From Archivesica marissinica (lineage: Eukaryota; Mollusca; Bivalvia; Venerida; Vesicomyidae), in contig CM026387.1 of assembly GCA_014843695.1 (NCBI GenBank), positions 78,629,536 through 78,693,535 on the forward strand: a DNA stretch of 64,000 nt, written 5' to 3'. Within the stretch, counting starts at the first letter, position 1. Every line of letters starts with the position of its first letter. The notes under the pieces were generated by a model that was given only the letters and a program-made list of their open reading frames with translations, was not told where the DNA came from and did no database searches. Made by a program: the position numbers and the translations under genes. This document shows, piece after piece, positions 23,186 to 33,281 of this stretch.

Positions 23186-23773
23186 CTGCATGCATGTCAA
23201 CCATGTCTAGAGCTTATTACGTGGGTAACATGTAAATTCGAAAAGGTGATATTTAAAATCTTTATATTGGACAGTATAGATATTAGTGTCAGCTTTATAG
23301 TGGGGTTAGAACTTTGTGAATACATACATAGTTCATTTGAAAACATTTGGAGTTCGCGTTGAAGAGGAATGCTTCACGTGTATGCAGTCGGTGGTGGGAA
23401 ATTGTGGTTGCACTATCTGCTTTGATTTTGTTATTTCTGATACTTCTTATTATTGTCTTAAAATTCTGTTTTTATTCTTGTTACATGTATGTGTATGAGT
23501 GGGGTAGTATGGTGTTTTGATACGAGGGCAATGTATGATTATAACAGTGTTGTTTTAACAAGCAAGCTTAAGACTAGTCTGCACTTATGTACTATTAATA
23601 ACTGTTCCATGGGATGTAATGTAGTTGTTGGTTCCTTGCATGAAAACACGATTAATTGAGACTTTGTTGTTACCAATTTAAAGATAATTCTTTATGGACT
23701 TCGTGAAATATACTTTCATATGAGGTAAATTTTCAGCATACTATATAATTACGCTATTGTATATATACTTATA

Positions 23774-23990
23774 GGCAAAGGTTTTACATGGGTATTTCTT
23801 CATATCAGCAATTAAAGTCAATAACAAGCAGTACCACATTAAATATTATGTAATACAAATTGATTTTGACCAACTTCTGAGAATGTTTATGACACATTGA
23901 CAATATAGATTACATAGTATTTAAGGTGGTACTGCTTGTTATTTACTTTATTTGCTGATATGAAAAAATACCCGTGCAAAACGTTTGTCC
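23774..23990. mobile_element. MITE, copy 1
   Basis: Inverted repeats of about 65 bp. The left arm has GGGTATTTCTTCATATCAGC then AGCAGTACCACATTAAATA; the right arm has TGGTACTGCTTGTTATTTAC then CGTGCAAAACGTTTGTCC. The ends read GGCAAAGGTTTT... and ...AAACGTTTGTCC. The same family occurs at 28394-28672. Non-coding. Confidence 0.85.
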
Positions 23991-24276
23991 TTAAATATAT
24001 TATATGATTGCCTGTATATATGGTATGACTGGCAATGTGCAAATATGGACATTGGGATTTTTTTAAAAATAATTTGAAGACTCTATAACCGATATTCCCA
24101 TTCTAGATGATGTCACAATATCTGTCTGTGTAATTTTAATTGCTGTAAAATCAGTATTACCTGGCGTGTGTTTCATTAATGAAGTCCATCCTAAGACATG
24201 TTTAATGTACTTGAATACTATACATATACATTCTCTATTGACTTGTAAATTCTATGTTTTCATTCATCTTTCTCCG

Positions 24277-24395
24277 TAGCTGTATTTCTACGTAGCTGTA
24301 TTTCTCCGTAGCTGTATTTCTACGTAGCTGTATTTCTCCATAGCTGTATTTCTACGTAGCTATATTTCTACGTAGCTGTATTTCTCCGTAGCAAA
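24277..24395. repeat. 16-bp tandem repeat
   Basis: About seven copies of GTAGCTGTATTTCTAC, alternating with GTAGCTGTATTTCTCC. The rest of 23990-24890 shows no feature. Confidence 0.9.
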
Positions 24396-24899
24396 TCATA
24401 ATATCAATGGGACTAAATTCGGTAGCGAATTCTAGCATATTTTAATAAAATGTATGTCATAACAAGCAGGGACACCGGTATACAATTATATTTTGTATTT
24501 CTGTACTTGTAATTCTTGACTTAATTAGACCAAAATTATATAATGTGTTCATCATTCGACACATCTGTATAATTTAAAGTGGTTATTTGTATAATGCTAT
24601 CAGTCTCTTGGCATTGCTTTGATCAAGGATCTGATTGGTGGTCTATATTAACGAATGCCGAAAGTAAATAAATTGAATCGTATTCCAAGCTGTTACAATG
24701 TTGTGCATTCGAGTATGGGTGCGTATTCAAAGCACCTGGGTCTGGCTCGTACTCGTGTCATCTAAGTGGTGTTTTAGCTACGAGTACTGGAGTCATTTAT
24801 CACGGAAACAAATATATTGTAAAACTGCCTTGACTATATATATATATATGCTACAATACAACTTTTAATAAAAATATAATAAGAGAAATGTGTGTGTCT

Positions 24900-25364
24900 T
24901 CAATCATTTGTATTGCTGAATGAACAACAATTGGCAAATACTCCATGATTACAGAGTTTTAATATGATTGTGTCAAACAACCTATCCAGTATGCTTAATT
25001 TAACCCCACAATGGCAGTACAAGGCATCCTGGAATGCTGCATCTCTCTTTCTATCCTTGACATGTGGTTGTCTGCCTATGCCTGTAATGTCTATGGGATA
25101 AATGCATTTGTATGAGCCACACGCCAAACAGTTTCCCTGTTGTCAGCTGCCATCAATCCCGGAGAGCGTCGATGTTTCTACGACAGTTACATGTGAAAAT
25201 GACGTCCAGGTGCAGCAATCGACAACTATCCAACTGGGTTTGCTGCGCTCATTGTTTGGGAAATTCCATTTTCTGTTAGGGAGTGGTTCGAATTCATGTA
25301 CTGGAAATCTAGATTTTAGAATGTCGAATATAACACAACGATATGTTTCTGCAACAACATACAT
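24900..25364 (-). pseudogene. unrecognised cysteine-rich reading frame with one in-frame TGA
   Basis: One frame runs from 25364 down to a TGA at 24900-24902, interrupted only by a TGA at 25143-25145. The part before it includes FEPLPNRKWNFPNNERSKPS and DCCTWTSFSHVTVV; the part after includes NCLACGSYKCIYPIDITGIG and CHCGVKLSILDRLFDTIILK. A splice acceptor (GTTGTTGCAG) lies at the upper end on this strand, and an ATTAAA-type poly(A) signal lies about 35 bases after the final stop. The two halves keep the same frame, which random sequence would rarely do. I do not recognise the family. It may be a decayed exon, or a gene with a CGA-to-TGA change. Confidence 0.35.
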
Positions 25365-25422
25365 GTATATTAAGTCGATTTAGAATAGTTGGTGAGTGTG
25401 GCCATTAATTGTGCTGATTAAT

Positions 25423-25860
25423 AGGGATGGCAACGAATATTCGCTCGGGCTTCCGAATATCCAAATACTATTCACTTATTCGGAACAAATATTATATAAT
25501 TTGCATATATGAAATAAACTCAGATACGTTGGTTTCATTTGAAACCATCAAAAACAGTTATAATTACAGTAGGTTGTGCTAAGGTATGTAGTGTTTAATT
25601 ATGATGTAACAATTGTTTAGACAGAAAATTCCTTTGAAATGTTACAGACACTTTGCAACAACAACCACCCCATGTATCTTAAATGTTTTATTTACTGTTC
25701 AATATTACCAAAACGTACTATTTAAAATACGATTTTTATTATATTGTCCTCAAAAATGACAATTTGATTGATATGAGTTTTTGATAGAATTATAGCGAAT
25801 AATTGAATACCTTCCCGACCGAATATTCGAATAGTAAAATCGCTATTCGTTGCCATCCCT
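25423..25860. mobile_element. hAT-like MITE
   Basis: Terminal inverted repeats AGGGATGGCAACGAATA (left) and TATTCGTTGCCATCCCT analogue (right). Subterminal inverted TTCGAATATT-type motifs occur on both sides, and the interior is AT-rich and non-coding. Flanks CTGATTAA and CTAATTAT could be a decayed 8-bp target duplication (6 of 8 match), as hAT elements make. The 438-bp length is typical of a non-autonomous element. Confidence 0.7.
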
Positions 25861-27901
25861 ACTAATTATATATATAATATTGAACATTTTGTCGCAGGGT
25901 GTACTGGGTACTGCGTGTTGAAATATATCTGTTTAGTTTTTAAATGTAAAATTGCTTCAGACAATTGTACAAAATCATAAAGAATGTATGTAAGACCTGA
26001 TTTATTGATATTAAAATGTAAGTGTTGGGCAAGCAAACATCTAACCGGTTACTTGAATAACAAGAATTGGGTGGCTTGTAATCATAACCCATAATTTAAT
26101 TGGGAGAACAGATCAGATGCATTTTTCCATTTGGGGTGTAGCTAGGCACTGAGTTAGGATATAAACTACATTTGCTTCTGACGCGGAGGAGAGATAATAC
26201 GTTGTATTACGTGACATTTCACCCTAAACAAGGACCCTTAACATTTCGATCTCAACAATCTACATATGATACTATTTGTGTCGATTTTCATTGATTACGC
26301 CCCGGCTCAAATTAAGTAATTTTCACTAATCAGTGTTGTTTCCTTTGACCTCGAAAATGTTCTTAAAAATATACGTCAGTATAGAAGTGTGTACTTGGGC
26401 CAGATCAAGCCCAAGGCAATGATTACCATAATCTTAATCTGTAAGACTTACAAATGTTTCTGTATTTGCTACATGGCCTATCATTAACTAATCTGTAAAG
26501 AATGCAGTAAGATGATGATGATTGAGCTTATTTACCCTCGCCGCCGTGAAACAGAATCAACATTTAATTTATTTAAACAAAGGGCGTGTATCGGTGCATA
26601 GTTGGTTTATGACTATGTGTCACTCTACACTTACACAACCATTTCATTGGTTGCAGCTTTCTATGGTAGGTTTGATTTGATCGTATATTGATAAAAATCT
26701 AACGATTAAATAAAAACAAAACCAATTTCTAACTGTATTTCAAAATACAAACAATGTGATTCTAAACATGCCTATATGTAGTGTATTATGTAGATACATA
26801 TATGCAGCGTCATACAATCCCACAGCGCAGCTAACCCAATCCATTTAAAGACCAAAAAGCTGTATGACCTATTGTAACAATTAAATATCACTTGATATAA
26901 CGGCACGGTGAAACAAGTGGACGGCGAGAGGTACAGCCCCGGCATATGGAAGCTTGAATGTACTAATCAAATAAATGACTAGTTGATTTGAGTTGGGCCC
27001 ACGGCACAACAAGACAACACAGCGCCAAGATTAATGCAGAGTATGAACAAAAAAACGTAATTAAAAATATAATGATACAAAACTGTTAACGGTTACAGAA
27101 GGGTTACCGGGACCATTTCCACCATTGTACTGCCACAGACGACCCTGGTCTATAAAAGTGCGTGTGTGCGTGCGTGACCAAATACTGTTGAATGGATGCA
27201 CATTATTGAGTTAACCGTGATTGTTATCTATCAGACGTATATGATTTGAGGAGTATAATATGTTATTGGTAATGTATTTATTAATTAATAGTTACGATGT
27301 TGAATGTGACCGTTGGTTGGTGACGTTACTTTATTGCACGTGTCATAATCCTTTTCTATAGCATGTTTTCGTGGGTGATTACTTAACATTGTTTGTTGTG
27401 GGGTTTTTTGGGTTTTTTTTGTTGTTTTGTTTTTTGTGTTTGTATTTAACTTGAGAATAGATGTTGACAATATCATCTTTGCATGTATCATAGTATCAGA
27501 CCAGATGCTACATAATAATATGGCATATCGCCATTTCCCATGCTGCCTGTTATATGAATAGTATGGCTAGACAAACTACTAGAAGCTGTGGGGTATACAT
27601 CACCTGAGCTACTAATCAAATTCCACTTCATGTAAATCTTTCTTTATAACGTTCTCACAGCACTATAATGTCCTTTAAATTTATATCCTCATTGTGTCAG
27701 CTCAATCACAGACTCTTGGGATCTGGACATCGACTTCAAAAACAAATAAAATATGTTACCTCTTTCACCGCCAATGTCGCATAAGAGCGACTTTGTAAAA
27801 AAAGAGTAGAGAACCCGATCGGACAGAACAGAACATGCCGTCTGATCAGGCTATATGCTGATTGCTCTTCAGACAGTGTAGCTGAAGCACTTGCCCGAAT
27901 A
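25861..27901. other. no gene seen
   Basis: AT-rich sequence without an exon I can support. Simple-sequence patches: GTGCGTGTGTGCGTGCGTG at about 27160 and a T/G-rich run at 27395-27445. Confidence 0.4.
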
Positions 27902-27968
27902 GCAAACACCATAGATCCTGATCAGACGCGGCGTTACGCCGCGGCTGATCTGGATCTATGTTGTTTGT
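27902..27968. repeat. near-perfect hairpin of a fold-back element
   Basis: Arms of about 32 bases (GCAAACACCATAGATCCTGA... and ...TGGATCTATGTTGTTTGT) pair around a three-base TTA loop, with the tip GCGGCG/CGCCGC. Its outer part matches the interrupted inverted repeat at 2789-2872, so this is a dispersed fold-back family. Confidence 0.85.
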
Positions 27969-28029
27969 ACATGCTCTGAATTTAATCTGCGCTGAAAGAG
28001 TTAATGAACATAATGATACACCATACATG

Positions 28030-28178
28030 GGCAGGCTTAGTCGACATAAGCGGTTAACAAGTACTAAGCAGTGTGTATGGTGCTTGCTCAATGACACTAC
28101 ATACTTGGCCTGACTGAGTATCGAACCCGGGACCGTTCGATTCCAAATCCGACGCTCTACCACTGGACCACGGACACC
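28030..28178 (-). repeat. tRNA-derived SINE, third family
   Basis: The - strand head starts GTGTCCGTGGTCCAGTGG and reads TGGTAGAGCGTCGGATTTG, with B-box CCGGGTTCGATACTCAGTC. The 5' GGTGTCC finds no pairing 3' sequence, so it is a SINE head and not a working tRNA gene. A decayed relative lies at 49875-49955. Confidence 0.7.
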
Positions 28179-28393
28179 ATAATGCATGGAGCAATATGAT
28201 GATAAGGTAATGTTTAACCGATAGTTGAGAAAACTTGCTTGCACTAATATAACACTTAAGACGGTCCTATAAATAACACTGTAAACCATTTAAATGAAAG
28301 GCATGTACTGTACAAACTACCCATTAGATTAAGAAGACTCCTGGATGAAATTACACGTCTGATCTCTGCCTTAAAACTAGAACCGCGTATCAA

Positions 28394-28672
28394 GGGCAAA
28401 TGTTTCAACGGTATTTTTATATCAGCAATTAAAGTCAATATCAAGCAGTACCACATTGATATATTTTATATTCAGAAAGCATATATAGGTGTGGTACATA
28501 CATGTCATATAGAGTACAATCAGTATAATGAAATTATGTAATATAATATGTCAATATCCACATTCTCTGAAACGTTGGTCAAAATCAATTTAGATTACAT
28601 AATATTTAATGTGGTACTGCTTTTTATTGACTAATTGCCGATATAAAAAATACCATTGCAAAACGTTTGTCC
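28394..28672. mobile_element. MITE, copy 2, with 4-bp flanking repeat
   Basis: Same family as 23774-23990: GGTATTTTTATATCAGCAAT and CAAGCAGTACCACATT on the left, AATGTGGTACTGCTTTTTAT and CATTGCAAAACGTTTGTCC on the right. TCAA lies directly outside both ends (28390-28393 and 28673-28676), a plausible target duplication. Confidence 0.87.
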
Positions 28673-28897
28673 TCAAGAATATTACGTATTATGCAGACAA
28701 ACCACGTTAATAAATTTACCTGTCTAATTGTGATTCTGATCACCATAAGAAAATATATCCTGACGTACAGCATAATGCGTACATATGGTTTCGTCTGGCC
28801 TCAGTGCATTCTAGTATAAAATGCAAGTAACGTCTACTGCCCGTTACCTAGGTGTTATTCAGTGTAATGCAGCCAATACATATTTTCTTATATCAAC

Positions 28898-29070
28898 TGA
28901 TGAATAGGAAATGACAGTTCTGTCCCAAGAGCTCCTCACTATATATCCTATATAAGCTCCTCATGAGCTCCTCATATATGAGGATCTGAATCTATTTTTA
29001 GATTGGGAGACCATAATTATGAATCTATTTATGCAGAGTAATACATTTATTATTAGATTGAAATCCCATA
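28898..29070 (+). repeat. left terminal inverted repeat
   Basis: Starts TGATGAATAGGAAATGACAG and continues with CTATATAAGCTCCTCATG, AATCTATTTTTAGATTG and CCATAATTATGAATCTATTT. These match, in order and inverted, the right end. It has an extra AGCTCCTCATATATGAGG that the right end lacks. Confidence 0.9.
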
Positions 29071-29319
29071 ATCTATCTTTAGAGAGTAAAACGATACAAG
29101 ATGTATTCGTTACATTATTGTGTAACCAGATAAACCATTATAATTATACTTTTATAAAATGAAACATATCTAGGGTTCTCAGAATAATTGTAATATTACT
29201 GAATAAAATGTATTTTGAGAAGTTGTGACTGAGTATTATCGGTTAGGTCCTATATCAACAATTACAGATAAATGACTATAACATGTCTTGTTATGAGAGA
29301 CTTATAACAGTCTAGTACA

Positions 29320-30392
29320 ATGAGTTGGAAAGATCACTTACGGGAGATTTATTTTAATATTCAAAGCCCAATTAGTTACGCTGGGCCGAGTAAAATATAC
29401 AGATATAAAGTCGGTATACACGCAATTCGTCAATGGTTACAGAATGTTGATGCATACAGTCTTCAGCGACCACTACGCTACAAGTTCAAGAGAAGACGAG
29501 TTATATCGCAAGGTCTAGATGCACTATGGGATGTTGATTTAGCCGATGTGTCCAACTTAGCCAATGAAAATGACGGAATTCGCTATTTATTCATCGCTAT
29601 TGATGTACTATCTCGTTATTTGTGGGTGCTTCCTCTAAAGAATAAATTTCACGGATCTATCATAGATGGTTTCAAAGAGATATTCAAATCTGGACGGAAA
29701 CCTAAGGAAGTGAGATCGGATCCTGGTAGTGAATGGAAGAATAAATGGGTGAAGTCCTATCTGGATAAAGAAGGAATTGGCCATTATGTTACGCACAACA
29801 CCACGCACGCGAATTACGCTGAGAGAATCATTCGCACGCTGAAGGTGCTGATGTATATATACTTCACTCACAAACAGACATACCATAACCTAGATGTATT
29901 AGGAGATATAGTAAATAACTATATTTCGAGATCACACAGCGCATTGGATGAGAAATCGCCGAAAGATGAGAATGGAGAAAATGAAGCAATAATATGGAAG
30001 CGGCTATACGTCGACGGTTTAAAATCGAAAGAAGTACAGAAAAGGAAGTGTTGGCGAAACCGTACAAGTTTAAGATCGGTGACATGGTGCGGATTTCCAG
30101 TAACCGACGAACATTTCAGCGAGATTATGAGCAAAAATGGACGGAAGAAGTGTTTATAATACAAGGGGTTGCAGTGTATAAGATTGTGGATTATGACCGA
30201 GATCCAATAAAAGGCACTTTCTATGCTAGCGAATTACAGACAGTGAATAAAAGTAGAGATGACCTATTCAAGGTCGAGAAAGTGCTAAAACGTCGATAGA
30301 GAAACGGTATTGCAGAGTTGTATGTCAGGTGGCTTGGTTACGGTCCGAAGTTCGATAGTTGGCTCAAGGAGAGTGACATGGAACATATATAA
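29320..30392 (+). pseudogene. Polinton-type retroviral-like integrase with C-terminal chromodomain, broken
   Basis: This enzyme class inserts the element's linear DNA into the genome. From ATG 29320 the first 240 or so residues are an rve-fold core of the kind annotated in animals as transposon-derived F54H12.3-like. The acidic catalytic triad fits D73 (WDVDLADVS), D134 (VRSDPGSEW) and E168 (NYAERIIRTLK), with 33 residues between the last two. A frameshift lies near 30045. Beyond it, a different frame carries a basic SH3-like part (KFKIGDMVRISSNRR) and the start of a chromodomain. A TAG at 30297-30299 interrupts the chromodomain, whose end (VRWLGYGPKFDSW) continues in frame to a TAA at 30390-30392. 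The chromodomain would guide integration to methylated histones. Inactive as it stands. Confidence 0.88.
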
Positions 30393-30459
30393 GCAAGAAC
30401 CTTGTGTGATGATAATCAGTTGAGCTAAAGACATTGAGACATACGCATCGTAATCAACC

Positions 30460-31565
30460 ATGAAACACCAGTGTAATTTGTGTGCTAGAGACTATGCATG
30501 GGCTCATGATTTGAGAAGACACGTAATAACTAAGCATGCCGGAGCTATCTCAGTATATCAGCAGCAGCAGCAATTTAAGCAGCAGCAGGATAAGCAGCAG
30601 CAATTTAAGCAGCAGCAACATCAGGATAAGCAGCAGCAATTTAAGCAGCAGCAACAGCAGGATAAGCAGCAGCAATTTAAGCAGCAGCAATTTAAGCAGC
30701 AGCAGCAGGAGGATAAGCAGCAGCAGGATATGAAGCAGCAGGAAAACTTTGCTTTTCAACATCCGTTCACTTGCATCGTATCGGGGCCAACATCTTGTGG
30801 TTAGTATCATATAAATATATATTTAATTAATTATTTATTAACTGTACAATTGAATACAATGTTTATTATAACAACATATTTTAGTAATTTTTATGCAAAG
30901 ATCTGTATGATAATTATATATTTTGTCTCTTTTTCAGGTAAAACATATTTCATGTCAGAGCTACTGGGGAAGGCAAAGGATAACATACAATCGATACCAC
31001 AGAGAATCATTTGGCTGTATAAGAGATGGCAGCCTTTGTACGACGTCATCCGAAATACGGTGTATCCCAGAGTAGAGTTTATCAAGGGGATCCCTATGAA
31101 TCTGGACACTGACGATTTTCCAGATACACGTATCAGAAATCTTTTAATTATGGATGATATGATGTCTACTGCCAGTAAGGATCATCGAGTCACTGACCTG
31201 TTTACCGAAGGGAGCCACCATCGCAACTTGGAATACACCAGGGCCTATATTTCAACAAGAGCCCAACTCAGCGGAGAAACTGTCATTACTTAGTTTTATT
31301 CAAGAACCCGATAGATCAGCTTGAGATTATGACATTAGCCCGTCAAATGTATCCCGGACAGTCGAAATATTTCATGGACAAGTTCACGGACGCCACCAGC
31401 AAGCATTACGGGTATCTAGTTGTGGATCTGAAACCAACAAGACGCATGCGCAGCGAAATATTGAGTACAAAAGGTTCCAAACTTCCAATCGCTGATCAGT
31501 TTGAAGGTGAACGACCAAGTGCACAGTCGACATTTATTGAGGAATTAGAGTATGACATAGATTAG
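30460..31565 (+). pseudogene. zinc finger plus packaging-type (FtsK/HerA, A32-like) ATPase, one intron, one frameshift
   Basis: The start at ATG 30460 gives a C2H2 finger (C5, C8, H21, H26), then a Gln/Lys-rich linker (30558-30740), then the ATPase. The Walker A motif GPTSCGKT is complete only after removing a GT-AG intron at 30800-30937 (TGTG|GTTAGT ... TTTTCAG|GTAAAA). Walker B is RNLLIMDDMM. After about 31245 the frame shifts; the rest (MTLARQMYPGQSKYFMDKFT and onward) runs in another frame to a TAG at 31563-31565. ATPases of this type pump DNA into capsids in related viruses and are a hallmark Polinton gene. The zinc finger and Gln-rich linker ahead of the ATPase are unusual. The next gene starts 33 bases downstream. 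Confidence 0.85.
30558..30740 (+). repeat. CAG/AAG-rich repeat coding a Gln/Lys linker
   Basis: Units of AGCAGCAGCAATTTAAGC and CAGCAGGATAAG encode runs of QQQ separated by FK or DK. The repeat is open in frame with the zinc finger and ATPase and probably varies in length between copies of the element. Confidence 0.9.
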
Positions 31566-31598
31566 ACACAACTACGGAAAGATACTACATCAGATAAT

Positions 31599-32231
31599 AT
31601 GCCCAGTTGTGACGACTGTGGGTTGGTGTTTGAAAATAGCCACGATTTACAAAGGCACGTGAAAAATTTGTGTCCCGAGTTCAATGACATGAAGCGGGGA
31701 ATGTTAATGAATGAGGAATTACCCAGAAAAAGAGCGAACATGATTGAGACAGAAACAGAGAACAACGATGTCGTGACGTCAGACCAAGAAGGTGAAGTTT
31801 ATGAAGAATTAACTAAACAGGCCAAACGGCACAATGCCGAACAATGGGACAAAAAAGTGAGAACATATGTGAAAGACGGAATGTCGCATGAAGAAGCAAA
31901 CATCAAAGCAAATAAGAAGCTAAGAGAGGAGGACATTGGTGAATTTGTAAACAGATATGAAACGCTTATATCGTATGTCATGAGGTTGAGAGGAGGTCGT
32001 CTTTATAACAAGATTATGGCGACAGTTGAGGATCAACTGGAACGAGATATTGGTCAGGAGCGCGCCATCAGATTTGGGTTATGAAAATACAAGAATTTCT
32101 ACGTAGACTATTTGGATGATGAAGATATCGATGCGGCCAAAAGTGAAGATGATGACGACGATGATGACGATGATGGTGATAATGACAATGAAAGTGATGA
32201 TGAAATTGAAACAGACACAGATGACTTGTAG
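31599..32231 (+). pseudogene. zinc-finger protein with acidic tail, one in-frame stop
   Basis: From ATG 31599 the protein starts with a C2HC-type finger (C4, C7, H20, C25; MPSCDDCGLVF). A charged helical region follows, with QAKRHNAEQWDKKVRTYVKD and IGEFVNRYETLISYVMRLRG. A TGA at 32082-32084 cuts the frame. The same frame then continues to a TAG at 32229-32231 and encodes an extended Asp/Glu tail. Function unknown: a C-terminal acidic tail and an N-terminal finger suggest DNA or chromatin contact. It has the same orientation as the ATPase and lies 33 bases after it, as if expressed together. I do not recognise it as capsid or protease. Confidence 0.7.
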
Positions 32232-33281
32232 AGAGTGTGCATGTAATTAATCAAGAAATAGGACATTACAATGATATAATCACAGTCATAATGCTGACAA
32301 ACTAATGAGAATGGATAGTTTGTACATTCGTGTATACAAATATCGTCATGTGAAAAGTACTTATTGAGTTATAGTGTATGTAAATTGATTAAATATTACA
32401 ATATTATGTGACGTAAATAATTATAATATATTATAATTTACTGTTGTACAATTTGACTTTTGTATAATATGTGTACATAATGACGATATGTATGATCATT
32501 ATGCAAGTGTCTTGAATAAATGTGTTGTACTACATACTGCTCTTTTATACTTCATGAAATTGAGTTGTATGCATTTGGTCTTTAATTTTGCAGAATGCAA
32601 ATCGTAACTACCACATGACTAGTTAAAGTAAAAGGAATGCCTAGTACATATATGATCTTGTTGTGTAGTGTTTGTTCACACACTCGTAACAGTGAAAGAA
32701 TTTTGAAAGTCGAATAAAGATTGAATACAATATTGCAGCCTAAAGATATTACAAATGGCTAAAATTTCCTCGTACACATCTTTGTATAAAATTTCAGTTT
32801 TACCAGGTAGCATTATTGCTTTAAACATTTTCATTTCAAAATATTTCATACATTACTTTTGAATCGGTAATTAAAAAACTGATATTGAATAATAAGGGGC
32901 GTGGACAATTTAGAGTTCATACACATATTAGTATAATCTGTAAATAGAACTCTCTAACGGTTTATTGACCGATTTAGATCATTATTTTAGCTTTGTGTTT
33001 GCCTAAATTAGATCTAGAAAACAAGATCATGTTTTATCAGCCATTTCTTACCAGTTGGTAAAGAACAAACAATTTAGATAAATATTAAATACATTTATTA
33101 AACCATATACGTATTAAAATGCATATATTTTCATCAACAAAATATAACATCAATATATTCACAATGCTTACGCCAATTACATATGCTACAGAAGCATATA
33201 TACTGAAGCAATGATGCTGACATTCTAACACAAAATATTCTAATCGTATCAAGTGTTAACAATAAACAGATACGAAATGGT
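32232..33281. other. non-coding spacer between convergent genes
   Basis: AT-rich; no frame longer than about 60 codons. In full-length Polintons capsid genes usually lie between the ATPase and polymerase side, so this may mark a deletion. Possible poly(A) signals (AATAAA at about 32514 and 32714) lie after the + strand genes. Confidence 0.5.

Larger units (their letters stand above)
20090..23735. repeat. diverged tandem duplication of a 3'-flank segment
   Basis: The order of matching blocks in 20090-22030 repeats in 22085-23735. GAAGCGATTGATGTG and GAGATACTATGACTTC at 20140-20175 correspond to GAAGCAATTGATATATG and GAGATACCAAGACTTC at 22130-22165. Other pairs are TGCAACATCATACTATG / TGCAACATCATTATGCC, TGTATGCAGTCTGTGG / TGTATGCAGTCGGTGG, AACAAGCAAGCTTA at both ends, and TTTATGGACTTTTTG / TTTATGGACTTCGTG. 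SINEs interrupt only the first copy; an 84-bp array and SINE pieces interrupt only the second. The left part probably includes the 3' UTR of the RNF213-like gene. Confidence 0.75.

Noticed and set aside
22785..23362. Hydrophobic ORFs of about 145 codons resembling membrane proteins
   Set aside because: AT-rich 84-bp tandem repeat; the hydrophobicity comes from T-rich codons repeated four times.
28105..28178. tRNA gene on the - strand
   Set aside because: A- and B-box-like sequences are good, but the 5' end does not pair with any 3' end to form an acceptor stem, and similar heads occur with SINE bodies elsewhere in the window.
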